Positions 13,206 through 25,041 of a DNA stretch of 64,000 bases are shown piece after piece. A model generated the notes under the pieces. That model was not told where the DNA came from. It ran no database searches and saw nothing but the letters and a program-made list of their open reading frames with translations. Origin of the DNA: Linepithema humile (Eukaryota > Arthropoda > Insecta > Hymenoptera > Formicidae); NCBI RefSeq assembly GCF_040581485.1, contig NC_090133.1:2604001-2668000 (forward strand). Direction: 5' to 3'. The first letter of the stretch is position 1. Each line of letters starts with the position of its first letter. The translations under genes were made by a program, and so were the position numbers.

Positions 13206-13612
13206 TCCACACTGGACCACTTCCACTCTTTCAAGATTCACTGCAATATGTTAAATAGCTCACTAATATAAAATATAAAATAAAATAAAATATAAATCTA
13301 TTTCTCATCCGCATATTACTCTAAACTCAAATATTCACTGATTTTCCAAACTTGTTTTTCATCTTCTGACAAACTGTCGTTTTTTTGAGTGAATAATCAA
13401 CGCAATAAATTAACATTTATGACTGTCACATAATGATCGTAATGATTAAGATAGTGCTATTAACATGTAAACATGAAATACGTGTTAAAGTAGCGAGAAA
13501 TTTTTTCATTTTTTTTTTTATTTCTTTTTTTTTGTAATTTACCAATGTCATGAAAGATTTTAAAATCATAAAGTCATAAAGTTAATGTGTCTTCGTAAAA
13601 GACAAAAATAAA

Positions 13613-13693
13613 CCCAGCAAGCACAGAAGCATTACAATGTTGTTATATTGCTGCAATGTTGCAATGTTGCTGCAATGTTCTGTGTTTGCTAGG
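13613..13693. mobile_element. Small palindromic CCCAGCAAGCACAG element
   Basis: The ends CCCAGCAAGCACAGAA and TTCTGTGTTTGCTAGG are inverted copies. The core repeats TGCAATGTTGC-type units. Size and design match the other CCCAG-ended mini-elements in this window, though the internal motif differs. Confidence 0.6.
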
Positions 13694-15174
13694 TAAGGCA
13701 ACCCATCCATTTTGTGAATTTGAGTTATATAAGAAGATATTCCAGTATATAGTTTAGAGTGATTACTCTTACATCGATTAACTTTTATCGACGGTTATAC
13801 ATTGTTAATAAAATTGCTAACATAAAGAACGAAATACTGTCACCAAAGAAGAAAAAATTGTAAACTTTTTTCTCTTTAAATAACGATATTTTACTCGTAT
13901 TGACTATTTTATCTTTTAACTCAGTGAAAGTTCATCCTTGTTGCTTGTAACTATATACTTACTCTCAGTGTATAATTTAAAGCCGACTCAAACTTCTCTA
14001 ATTATAAATTTACATTGCAGTTTCCTAAAAAAGTAATAATAAGTATCATACAAGTAACAATAAATATCACTTGTCATAAAAGCAAAAGAGTTTTAATTTC
14101 TATCAGCCATTTCAATATTTTTATGAGTTATTTCAAAATCTTTTGCCAAGTAATCCTTTAGGAAAATTTACTTTAGACTGGCCTAAAGTTTATTAAAGTT
14201 TTGCTTAGTAACTTTAAAAATTTGAAAAGTTTTTTTAACTCAGAAAGCACAGTGAATTCGTAAGTATTCTTCAAGTTTTCTTCTTTTCTGAATTGTAATT
14301 TTTTAGGAATTCATAGAAGAATATTATAAGAATGATTAAAGATCATTCGCGTTCCCATTATTTATCCCCGATAGGAAAATTGTGGAAACTTTGCACAATA
14401 ATGACATCATGATTTGACAAAAAATTTCTCACTAATTGCACTAAGATGATTCGCCATAACGCAACAGTTTTGTCAGAATAAAATTTAGCAAATACATTTG
14501 TCAAAAATTATATAAATCTAATTTAGTATATAAATATTTTATAATTATTTCAATATTTAAAAACATAAAATCTCAACCTTTAATATTTGTGACAATTTAA
14601 TGCAGTAAAAACATTTCGCAATATTTGCAGCAAATTTTAAGGAAATAATTTAGCTAATAACAATTAAATAACTATAAAATAATAACAATTAAATAAACCG
14701 TTTATTTATTTAATTAGCAAGTTTATTTATTTAATGAAGTACATTTATTAAGTACATTCAGTATTAAATACATTTTATATCTTATACATTATATTGTCTT
14801 GTACATTATATTATTTAGTACATAGAATTTTAAACAAAAAGTAAACTTCGAAAATAATTGTATATAAATATATTCCTGACACTCATAAAGAACGTAAAGC
14901 ATAAACTTATAATAATAAGAAAAAACTTTTAAAACAAAAAAAATTCTTAGTTATTTAGAAAATCTTAAAATTTTGATTACAAAAATTAATATCTTAGGAA
15001 AATAATTATAAAATGTTACTGTTTTCATCAAATTAAACGTTTTCAAAATCTTTCTTTTTCTTACAATATTTTCTTTTAATTAAAAATATGGAGATAAGAG
15101 TCAGAAATTACTAGACGCACGAAATGGAAGTTATTGAGTAAAATTATTCAATAAGAAATAAAAATTGAACTATA

Positions 15175-16900
15175 TTAATTTATGATATTCAAATTTTCTT
15201 TTACTTTTTCGGTTAAAACCCTTCTTTTTCCTTTTTCTCTTTTATCATTTTTTTCCTTTTCTCTATTCCTTACTCGTTGCTTTGCATTGCGAAGTCTTTC
15301 AGTTATAGCTTCTTGAAGTTCTGTGACCATTAGTTTGGGAAAATTGTTGTTCCTTGCTAAGGCTTCTGAAAATTACATTTTCTTTCTTAACATAAACGTA
15401 TTAATTTTATGCACATAGTATATGATATAAAATTTACCATATATAGCTCTTGTTAATTTGCGACTAGCAATTTCTACTGTATTTCCATAATTACTCCATG
15501 TAATATTCACGGAAAAGTCGTCTGTGATACTTTCTTTAATCATAGCAGTTACACATTCTTTAGGGTTCAATCCACCAAGGAAAATAAAATATGAAACCTA
15601 CAAATACAAATAGAAAATAAAAATCATAGAAAATAAAAAATAGGAATTTTATAAAACCAAATTTAAAAATTTAATTTAATTTGTTAAAATTAGTAAAGAT
15701 ACTAACCGTATTTTGATATTCTTCAGTAGAGCAATTCTCGAATTTATCTAAACATTCAACCGATTGCATCGGAAAGTATTCCGGTTTTTTCGGAATTGAT
15801 GTATCGTTATTCCGTTTTAATTGTAAGTTTATTTCGTTTAAATGCTGCTCTTGATTTCTGCAAGTATAAAGTAATTTAATAACTTTATAAATATTTTAAA
15901 ATTTTATTTACTGATAAAATATTTGAAGATTACCTAAGGATTTTGTTTATTGCGTGAAAACCTCCTTCGATCATTCTGAATATAAAATAACAATAAAATA
16001 ACTTTGGTTATATTTTTATATGCAACAATATTTAATATGACATAATTTATATGCAACAATATAAATAAATTTACCTTTTCAATTCTTGAATTATTCCTGT
16101 TTTTATTGCATTACTATCGTGACTGATACTATGTTGATCATTTGCCGATTTATTTTGTAATTGTTGAGTATTATTTACTTGTTCTTGTGTATTATCTTGG
16201 ACCAATAGAGCTGTATTTTGCTCTACAAATAATTCAATATTGTTATTAATACAAGTCCTCTAACAATAATATAAAACATTTACAAATTTAATAAAACAAA
16301 TATATCAATATATCAATATAAGATATAAATTAATATACCTGATACAGCTGGAAATGTATTGAAATTTGGTATTATTGAATGAGACATCTGTGACAGAGAT
16401 GAATCACTAGAAATTGAAGTGCATGTAGATGTTGCAGATGGTAATTCATTATTACAAGAATATTGCATAAAGTCATTGGAAGAATTGGACTGATTTTTAG
16501 ATGACTGTAATTCTGATGTTTCTGTTTCTTCGTATCTACACATGTGCGTACTTCTATATTCATTTGTATGAGGCTGACCGACATTTAACAATGTATGTAT
16601 TGTGTCGGTTTTTGAAGTATTTTGATCTTCACACGGCAGAGAAGAGTTTTGAACGTATTCTTTGTCGGTTGTAACCATTTCTCTTTGTTCATCTTCATCT
16701 GTACTATCTGCACTCGTGTCTGAATTGCTATGTTTTTCTGACTCTTCGTCATAGTTTTCAGCCATTGCTTTTTTGATACAATCAAATACTGCAAGTGCTT
16801 TATTATTGTTTTTCTTACTTTTTTTATATTGATATTTATCATCATCCGTTGAAATGTATCTTCTAGTTTTGGTTCTTTTTCTTTTTTGACGTTTATCCAT
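15175..16900 (-). CDS. DUF4806-domain protein (transposon-associated)
   Basis: The exons, in transcript order, are 16900-16339, 16222-16075, 15975-15934, 15857-15707, 15597-15438 and 15365-15175. All are GT/AG and the frame closes at 417 aa with no internal stop. The N-terminal half is basic, then Ser/Asp/Glu-rich and probably disordered (MDKRQKRKRTKTRRY..., later SDTSADSTDEDEQ). The C-terminal third carries the DUF4806 pattern: FPMQSVECLDKFENC, then FLGGLNPKECVTAMIKESITDD, then ITWSNYGN, followed by a highly charged helical tail (EKKKNDKREKGKRR-like). DUF4806 proteins in arthropods and cnidarians are usually found with DNA transposons; their function is unknown. The gene sits just downstream, on the same strand, of a broken transposase, so it may be the second gene of that element. 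The upstream exon is uncertain. Confidence 0.75.
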
Positions 16901-17304
16901 GCTGAAATAAAAATGTCTCAGGGAGAAACGTAAAGTCGAATAGATGTCTAGTTGACGTCTATTCGATAGATCTAAAATAAGTTGATTTTTGCATCTCGGT
17001 AGACGTCGAAATGGTTTCTATTAGACACATCTATTAGACGTCTTGTAGATGTCTTATAAATGTTGATTAGACGCCTTATATAAAGCTTATATAAAGCTCG
17101 TATCAAACCATGCATTAACAATTAAAATTGAAATTTGACTAAACAGAACAAAGAAATTTTAGTCTTCTGTCCTGATTAATTAAATTCCAATCTTCAATCT
17201 TTAATACGTAGTCTGATATGGGCTTAACACAACGGATTGTTAATATATATTAATGAACTGTCAAAATTATAGCCTCGTGTAATGTAATGTCAGATTTATT
17301 TATA

Positions 17305-17520
17305 TGTAGTACATAAGTACATTGTTTTATTATAATATGCAATATTGTTTTAAGGATCACTGAAACATACTGAGAAAAAATACAGCATTGTAGGATGCTT
17401 GCGCATTTATATCTTTAATATCATTTGACGCATACACAACAATGCTGTATTTTTTCTTAGTATATGTTTCACTGAGCCTTAAAACAATACTGCATAATAT
17501 ACATTTAACACAGTACATAA
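17305..17520. repeat. Inverted repeat with ~60-bp arms
   Basis: The left arm (about 17333-17390, containing GATCACTGAAACATACTGAG and ACAGCATTGT) is mirrored on the right (about 17439-17501). The loop is about 48 bp. It is a small foldback element inside the larger 16919-18963 region. Confidence 0.7.
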
Positions 17521-18068
17521 TTGTAATATATATAATATAATAATATTTATAAGATTTCTAAAGTAGGTACTTATATTACTACAGTAGAATATATTATACG
17601 ATACATTTCTACATTATTCAAATTTCTTTGCGAATACATACATAATATTTAATTATATTTATTATAAAATTTGTTAAGTTCAATTTTACTAATACTCTAA
17701 GATAAAAAATAATCTAATATTTTCTAGATCTAAAATTTTAATAAGACAAAGTTGACAAAATCTTTAAAGAAGTATAATCTAAAAATTGAGTTTATACATT
17801 ATTAGAAGTAAAACAAACAAAAGGTTTGTTATTGTTGCGTTGCTATTTTGTACACTTGTATACAATTCGCACTTAAAATGAGAAGAACGTTATATTCAGG
17901 CGTTGGAGAGAAAAAAGAACTAAAGAGTGTACAATGCGATGCAACGCGAACTTTTGCAAATGCGAACTAACCTAAAAGCGTAATATTTTACTTTAAAGTA
18001 CACAAAGATATTAAATCACAAGATAAAACACAATCAATTTTTCCTTGGGAAAAAAATCGTGCACTTAC

Positions 18069-18089
18069 CGGTTTCTTTTCATTATCCAT
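18069..18089 (-). other. Possible 5' exon (ATG plus perfect splice donor)
   Basis: ATG GAT AAT GAA AAG AAA CCG is followed directly by the strong donor gtaagt. Joined to the acceptor just before the DUF4806 ATG (cag at 16902-16904), the frame stops after two more codons. It would then act only as a leader exon with a short upstream frame. The surrounding ~130 bp are GC-richer and may be a promoter. Confidence 0.3.
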
Positions 18090-19288
18090 TTTTCACTGTT
18101 TTATAGCAGCACACACGAGACACAAGACAGCACAGCACGTGAACACGTGAATAGGTTACGGCATTCGCGCGGCAATACTTGTTGAGCCTGAGCGGTATGA
18201 AAGGCAACGTAACCAATCATATAAATGATCGATATTGATTGGTCAATATAGCACCCGCAAAAATCAAAATTACTAAAACAATTTTTCCGTAAAAATATTA
18301 TATATATATATAATATTAATATAATATAATATTAAAGAACAATTTATAATCGATTATAATTATACAGGGTGAGTCATTTTAATCTATGGATCCGAATATC
18401 TTCCAAATTACGGTATCTACAAAAAAATGGTTTAGATAAAAGTTGACCAGGACAGAGGGGGTTATTTAATTGTATATGCTGCTGACAGCCTCGGGTAAAA
18501 GAGGACAGACATAATGCTATCTCTTTCTTTTTGCAGGTATAGCTATCGACCATATATGTAGACATCATTATTAATTTTATAATCTCCAAAATCATGACAG
18601 ACAGAAATTGATTCGCGCAAATACAAAGTAAATATTAATATTAGAAAATACATTTTATGAGATTATTTTTTTAACCACAAAATTTTTGTGTTTTTATCCT
18701 GATGAGGCTATATTGCATTAATATATTTACTTATTGTTAGAAGTCTATTAGACATCTATTAGATGCCGAAAGATAATTTGTAATCTAAACAGTGTTTGAT
18801 AAACAATACATCGCTATTGTGTAAATATTAAGTTTTAATTTTGTATAAGAAAATAAATGACACAAAATTACATGGCATCTAATTTAGATATTTCTAGACA
18901 TTATTTTAGACTAGATGGCTCCGACATCTAATAGACGTATATCCGATCTTGTGTTTCTCCCTGGGGTAGTAAAAATAGTAATTAATTTATTAAGTAAAAT
19001 AGATAAAATTATAAACATATTTATCTCTCACTCTTGCAGTACCTTTATTGATTATTTTATTTCCAAGTCTTTAAAAGTGGAAAGTCGTAACATTTATCAA
19101 TTTGTATAGGAAAAATAATATTTGAACTATGCACATAAATAATAGATATTTTCATATATATATAATACATGTCATATGTGAAATGATACCTTTCTATTAA
19201 ATAATAATAATAGTAATTATTATTATTTAATAAATTATTTATTACAGTTAACTTAACAATAATAAATTGAAATGTTACATTAGCAATA

Positions 19289-21521
19289 TTAGCAATATTG
19301 CTCAATTTGAGTATGTAACATTTCAATTATAACATATTCATCAGCAATTTCAGTACAAATGTATTCATTGCTTCCTTCATCATCGTCAATTTTTTTCCAT
19401 ATAGGCATTTTGTAACATTTTGATTTAACAGAATGTATAGCAATTACATATCTTATGTCAGATAAGTTTGAACATTTGTATACGCCGATCGTCGAAGATT
19501 TTATACCGACATCATAAAAGTCTTCGATAAGATTGAAATTACGTACAAATAAGAAATAAGAATTGTCGGTAAAAATAATATTATCTATGATGCAAATAGC
19601 ACCATTTTTAAGAATACAGCAATTGTCGCGCTTACGTAAATTTAAATCTAAATGATGATAACAAATTTTCGAAAACTGTTTGCAGCAACAAATATGTTCT
19701 GGAAGTGGTCCATTACTGTGCATTTTATTAACGATAATGCTCTGAATGGAATTGTTGATTATTTTTTTAGCAATTTTATTTTTTTCTGATGCTCTTCGTA
19801 CTATTTGTTGCAGTTGTTGATTAGGTTTTCGACAATTTTTTCGATAAAAAGTCATATTGTTTTCATACGGGAATGCAGAAAAATTATCAACCGAACCAAA
19901 TCTTCTCACGTCATCTACTAAATGAAGTAAGCCATGTACATTATACGAAACAAACGTTTCATTGTAAATAACTGAGCTTAATTGCACATAGGATTTTATT
20001 GCAAGTTCAGAAAAATATAATAATTTTTCGGATGGTGAATTATTAGAGAGACATCTCATAACTGAATGTAACAATAAAAAATGATTGTAAGCGTTTTGCT
20101 CGACAATATCAAAGAATATAACAATACCGGTATAAAGTAAAAGCTGCCGACATTCTGTTGCTTTAAAATTTCCATATTCTGAAATTGATCTGGGTTTGCG
20201 ATTGAATTCTCGAGAGCAATAAGAGCTAATAATATTCAATCTTTGATATTATGTCAATATGATGTTTCGACAACTTAGTATTTTTTCCGTATTTACCAGT
20301 GACAAAAGCACTTAATGTTTTCTTTACTATACCTAACAGTACCAAATGCATGTACTCAAAAGGAGTTTGTGCTACAATATCTTGAAAAAGAGAAGCTATA
20401 GGTGTATTACCATCTTTATGATGATCTTCATCGTTTCGTTCCCGATATTCCTTATCAGAACGATTCTCATTATCAATGTTTGGAAAAATGACATGACCTT
20501 TATTAGACAGAACACCAGTGATCTTACATTTTGAACACGGATTATATGACATGTGCCCGTAATGATTTAATATTAATGCTCGTGCAGGAGCATCTGCTAT
20601 GAACGCTCGAAATTCCCATGGAATAATTTTATTGTTAAAAGAAATTCCACCTTTTGACCTAAGTTGTTCGCATTCAATTAAAAACTGTGAAAAAAATTCC
20701 ATGGCATTGTCTGGTTTTTTCTTACCACGATATATACCTATTGTTTCAGGTCTTTCTCGACAAATATTAACTATTCTGCATTGTAATGGCCATATTTGAA
20801 TTCTACTACTCTTATCTTCTGAAGCACCATCTGTACTAATATCAATAAATAGTTTATTTGGTATTAATTCTGAGGGAATATTTTGTAAAATATTATTAAC
20901 TGCTTTTTCAAATCCTATGTGCAAATATACACCTGAACCAATTGTTGTAAGAGTTACAGGCTTTGTTTTAGTTTGTAACAAAGTTCGCGCAGTTTTTGGA
21001 AGATTTATTAAACATTTATGACTTCTTAATATAGATAATATAGATTCTATTTGACAATGATTTAAATCACATTGTATAAAACATTTTGCCAATTTCTGTT
21101 TAATACATTCTACATCGTTGTCAATTCTAATATTGTTATTTGTAAAACTGACGTTAATATCTTCGAAAATATCGGAGGAGGTTGTATTAATATGAATATT
21201 ATCATTTTTTAGAGTATTACTAATATGTGATGACGATATCGGAATACATATTTCTTTTGGATGAAAGGATCCGTTTACAGACGAAAAACATAATGTATTA
21301 GATATTTTCTCTTGATGATTACTCTCACTCCAAAGCTGCTCTTTTTCCATTGAAACTTTTATATCATTTTTATTTTGTTCAGGCATTTTTAATTGTGTAA
21401 ACTTTATATAATTTCTTTTTATCTCTTTACGAATTTTTTGACGTTGACGAATTCCAACAGTGTTTGGATTTTTACGACTAATTGACGTTTTTAAATAAAA
21501 ATTTCTTTTCAAACATGACAT
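19289..21521 (-). pseudogene. CMC (EnSpm/CACTA)-like transposase with one frameshift
   Basis: Two abutting frames form one protein: the ATG at 21521 opens about 430 aa ending near 20226, and the frame resumes at about 20239 for about 316 aa to 19289. The first part has a Lys/Arg-rich N-terminus, then a DDE-like fold: IDISTDGA (probable first Asp), FRAFIADAPARALILN (probable second Asp), SYNPCSKC (zinc knuckle) and FEYMHLVLLGIVKK. The second part has EYGNFKATECRQLLLYTG, the block VHGLLHLVDDVRRFG, and YENNMTFYRKNCRKPNQQLQQ. These match the Tnp/DUF4218-type core of CACTA-related transposases, named from the pattern, not from a search. A one-base loss near 20240 (ISKIEYY-stop in one frame, NIISSYCSRE in the other) breaks it. 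It is therefore scored as a pseudogene, unless the break is an assembly error. Confidence 0.7.
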
Positions 21522-21778
21522 TTTTAGACTTAACGCACAAATTATGAATATATAAAAAATGAGAATTTTGTTAAATTGTGTTATAATAAAGCTGACAAGG
21601 CTGACCGCATTAATAGCACGTAAACAATACATAAATACAATAAATGTTCTTTGAAAGGCACATTTCACATCTACAAATATTTTATATACAAATATATGAA
21701 TGAACAATAACTTTCAAAAATACTTTGATAAATGTTATTACGTTTCCTCACAGAATATAAAATATTGTTATAAACACC

Positions 21779-23398
21779 GCCAAACAAGACAATATAACCT
21801 GAAAAAATATTTATGATATTATACACGTGCAAAGATTAACAATAAATAAATATAATATTCTGAGTAATATAATCTTTTATATATATATATACACAAACAG
21901 CACAAAATATTCGGAAAATATTCTAATAAAGTTCTTCCATATTTTTAAGAATATTCTTTCCAAATATTCTTACTACCACACGTTATTTTACACTGCGTGG
22001 GTCCTCGGATTGAGATTTCCTTTGAAACATAGTTATAGTTTAGGCCTACATAAGATTTCTAGTAAAGCGGTTTGACTGCATGGGCTTTGGTTGACCATTA
22101 GCAGGGCTTCAATGTTGCACTTTTAACCAGTACTTTTGTAATGGCACTTTTTTACACGCCACTTTGCAATAAATTTGAACAATATTTATCTATATCACAA
22201 ATTTATATATGCCTACCAAGTTAAAAATAATACACAATTGTCAAAAGTAACATTACTAGTAAAACGCAGACAAATCATTTATGTGTGATAATGATTTTTG
22301 CCTTTTGCGTAAATAATAATGTTAATTTTAGCAATTGTGTATTATTTGTAACTTGGTAGGCATATATAAATGTGATATGGATAAATATTGCTCAAATTTA
22401 TTGCAAAGTGGTGGGTAAAAAAATTACATTACAAAAGTGCTAGTTAAAGATGCAACATTGAAGCCCTGCTAATGGTCAACCAAAGCCCATGCACTCAAAC
22501 TGTTTTACTAGAAATATCTTATGTAGGCCCAAACTAACTATGCTTCAAAAAAAATCTCAATCCGAGGACCCATGCAGCGTAAGGTGTGGTTGTTAGAATA
22601 TATGGAAGAATATCAGAATATTATTGGAATATTTTGTGCTGTCTGGGTCTATATATGTATTAAAAATGTTAATTATATCATAAAACAATATTATAAAACT
22701 ATATAATTTAAAGAAAACATGAATAAATACATACGTGTTATGTATTCGGAATGTAAGACCTTTCTAGCTTGACACGTGATTATAAATGACACGTATTCCT
22801 TTATATTCAACACTTATAATCCCACTCTCCCTTTTTCAGAGATACTTTCTTTGTATAAGACTTTGTACAGTTCTTTGTACAATGCGAATTAGTATAATAA
22901 CGAATAAGACGTCACCAGACAAGTCAATATCTGAAAAATATTTATGAGAATATTATACACGTACAACGATTAATAATAAATATAATATTCTAATTAATAT
23001 AATCTTTTATATATTGTATCCAGACAGCAAAACATATTAGGAAAATATTCTAACAAGGTTCTTCCATATATTTTAAGAATATTAAAATATTCTTCGAATA
23101 TTTTGTGCTGTTTGGGTATGTATATGTATTAAAAATGTTAATTTTATATTATAAAACAATATAATAAAACTGTTTAATGTAAAAAAAACATGCATAAATA
23201 TATATATACATACGTGTTATGTATTCGGAATGTAAGACCTTTCTAGCTTGATTCACGTGATTATAAATTACACGTATTCCTTTCGATTCAACACTCATCA
23301 CAATCTTGATTGACTCTTATTTTCCGAGACACTTTCTTTGTACAAGACTTTGTACAGTTCTTTGTACAATACGAATTAGTATAATAACGAATAAGACG
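21779..23398. repeat. Tandem duplication of a ~490-bp unit, first copy interrupted
   Basis: The unit opens ...AACAAG(A/T)CAATAT..CTGAAAAA and ends with CTTTGTACAGTTCTTTGTACAATACGAATTAG. Copy 1 is 21779-21974 plus 22591-22912; copy 2 is 22913-23398. A third copy seems to start at 23399 (CACAACGCCAAACAAGCC) but then diverges. The copies differ by scattered substitutions and small indels, so the duplication is not recent. Confidence 0.75.
21975..22590. mobile_element. Foldback element with ~260-bp inverted arms
   Basis: Left arm 21975-22240 and right arm 22325-22590 are inverted copies with ~90% visual identity. Both include the block GGTTGACCATTAGCAGGGCTT, GTAGGCCTAAACTA-like text and CCGAGGACCCA. 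The loop is ~85 bp. There is no coding frame. Because the element splits copy 1 of the tandem unit but is absent from copy 2, it must have inserted after the duplication. Confidence 0.85.
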
Positions 23399-23738
23399 CC
23401 ACAACGCCAAACAAGCCACAACGTGAATGCACGTGAAATGTGAAGTCAGGTATGCCGGTTTGTGATAGATTTGCCGAAATACTATTTAGTATTTCATTAC
23501 GCAAACAATAATTAATATGGCATAAAAGATCAATATTTTTACATCTATTTGTTGAAATATATTTACATAATTGCAAAACATAAATTGCCTATAAGATTTC
23601 GTCATATAGTTTTAGAAATACTTTCCTATTGGGGTATTACGAAAAAATAAGTCTTTCAGTAAGCAAAATATTAGTAATATTAACATTTGATTAAATTTGT
23701 TATCAATATTGCTAAAAACACTAAAAGTACATTTTCTC

Positions 23739-23860
23739 GCTGACGCTCGACGCTCAATTTCAGCGTTAGAAGACATCACGTGACTAAAAATAACAATCAT
23801 TGCAGTAGTTTTTGGTTCATGATGTTTTCTAACGTTAAAATTGAGCGTCGAGAGTCAGCT
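23739..23860. repeat. Short inverted repeat
   Basis: CTGACGCTCGACGCTCAATTT...GCGTTAGAAGACATCA is mirrored by TGATGTTTTCTAACGTT...AATTGAGCGTCGAGAGTCAGC. The arms are ~45 bp and the loop is ~35 bp. It could be a terminal or subterminal part of the adjacent transposon. Confidence 0.65.
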
Positions 23861-25041
23861 TGAAACAACACCTTAAAAGTCGGCTGATCTCAAGAACAAT
23901 ATGAGAAATTTGTGACTTATTTCCGGTTGCAGGCTTGACTTATCGAATAGACAAATTTTTTACCATCTTCGAACAAAGTGAATTTATTTTCGCTAAAATA
24001 ATATTTTATTTCAGTTTTGTTTCAAGTCAGTTTTCAGAAAATGCGACATGAAAACGTATGAACGTAAGATCGAAACGCAGATCGACCGACCTTGCATCAC
24101 TTTTAATAAAACTTTTTATTTGTTTTTACTTTCTGCAAATTTAATCATGCATTAAATTGGCATTTAATAATCGTGATGATTTACATAATGCAAAATTATG
24201 TACATGTTGGACTAGAAGAAAAATATATAGAGGCGAGACTTTTTCCTTTTATTTTTTCCATCTCTTTTTGTAGTTTACATCAGTAGTCAATAATATTTAT
24301 TTTTTATTTAGGACGTTTCGGATCTAACACGTTGTATCCAAATATTCGCACATTATAATTACTGGTAATAAATCTAAAATAAGAATTTTATTAATTTAAT
24401 TTTAAAAAAATCAGGAGCCAAGCAAGTTTCCGTCGCTTCTAATAATCTTCCTTTATTCAGATACAATTCGTATAAACGTTTCAGTCGATCTTTCGACCAT
24501 CTTCAGTACATAGTTTCGTAGAAGTCTAAATTATTAATCGAATAGAGATCAGATGTGAAACATTATAAGAATATTTAAAGACATACCTGATAAATTGCGA
24601 AAATTAAACATAATAAAGAGCGAAAATGTCAAATTTTAGTGTGAAAAATCATATAATTATATTAAAATATATATGAACGTTTCGACCTGATAGGCCTTCT
24701 TCAGTGTACAATAATAAATATTGAATAAATATCGCATGTAATCATTTAACAAATAAATTAAAGTAAGACATAATAAACTTGAGATACGCGATGCGAAAGT
24801 TATTGCAAAGTCAGTGGATAAAGATGAAAATACGTAGAGGTTTTTTATTGTAATAAATTCATGTCATCGATGTTCGCCCAGACGCAAAAAATGAGATAAA
24901 AAAAAGAAATGTTAAATTACTAAGATTATTTAAATTTTTTAACAAGATGTTTATTTATTTTTGACTCTTCCATTCATTTCATTTTCTTTGTATCTGTACG
25001 AACACCAATAACATGAATTTATTACAATCAAAAAAATTATA

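Larger units (their letters stand above)
10929..15174. other. AT-rich intergenic region with mini-elements
   Basis: Upstream of the acyl-CoA reductase start. It holds two foldback elements (11079-11187, 11454-11864), a small palindrome (13613-13693) and a long TC microsatellite. No protein-coding gene is supported; the remaining frames are short and without family signature. The reductase 5' untranslated exon and promoter probably lie here. Confidence 0.55.
16919..18963. mobile_element. ~2-kb element bounded by CAGGGAGAAAC inverted ends
   Basis: CAGGGAGAAAC at 16919 and its complement GTTTCTCCCTG ending at 18963 face each other. Both inner flanks carry scattered TCTATTAGACGTC-type motifs (16935-17075 and 18735-18945), the same motif that fills the 11079-11187 palindrome. 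The interior has no long gene. It contains a second inverted repeat (17305-17520) and a GC-richer segment with a possible start exon near 18069. It could be one non-autonomous element or two separate solo ends. Confidence 0.5.
21522..24639. other. Non-coding repeat-rich region upstream of the transposase
   Basis: AT-rich and without genes. It holds a tandem duplication (21779-23398), a long foldback element inserted in its first copy, and a short inverted repeat (23739-23860). The rest, 23870-24640, is ordinary AT-rich sequence with a hairpin at 24481-24510 resembling the one described at 24683. Confidence 0.6.

Noticed and set aside
12975..13254. Frames of Arg/Glu or Ser/Leu repeats
   Set aside because: Produced only by the (TC)n microsatellite.
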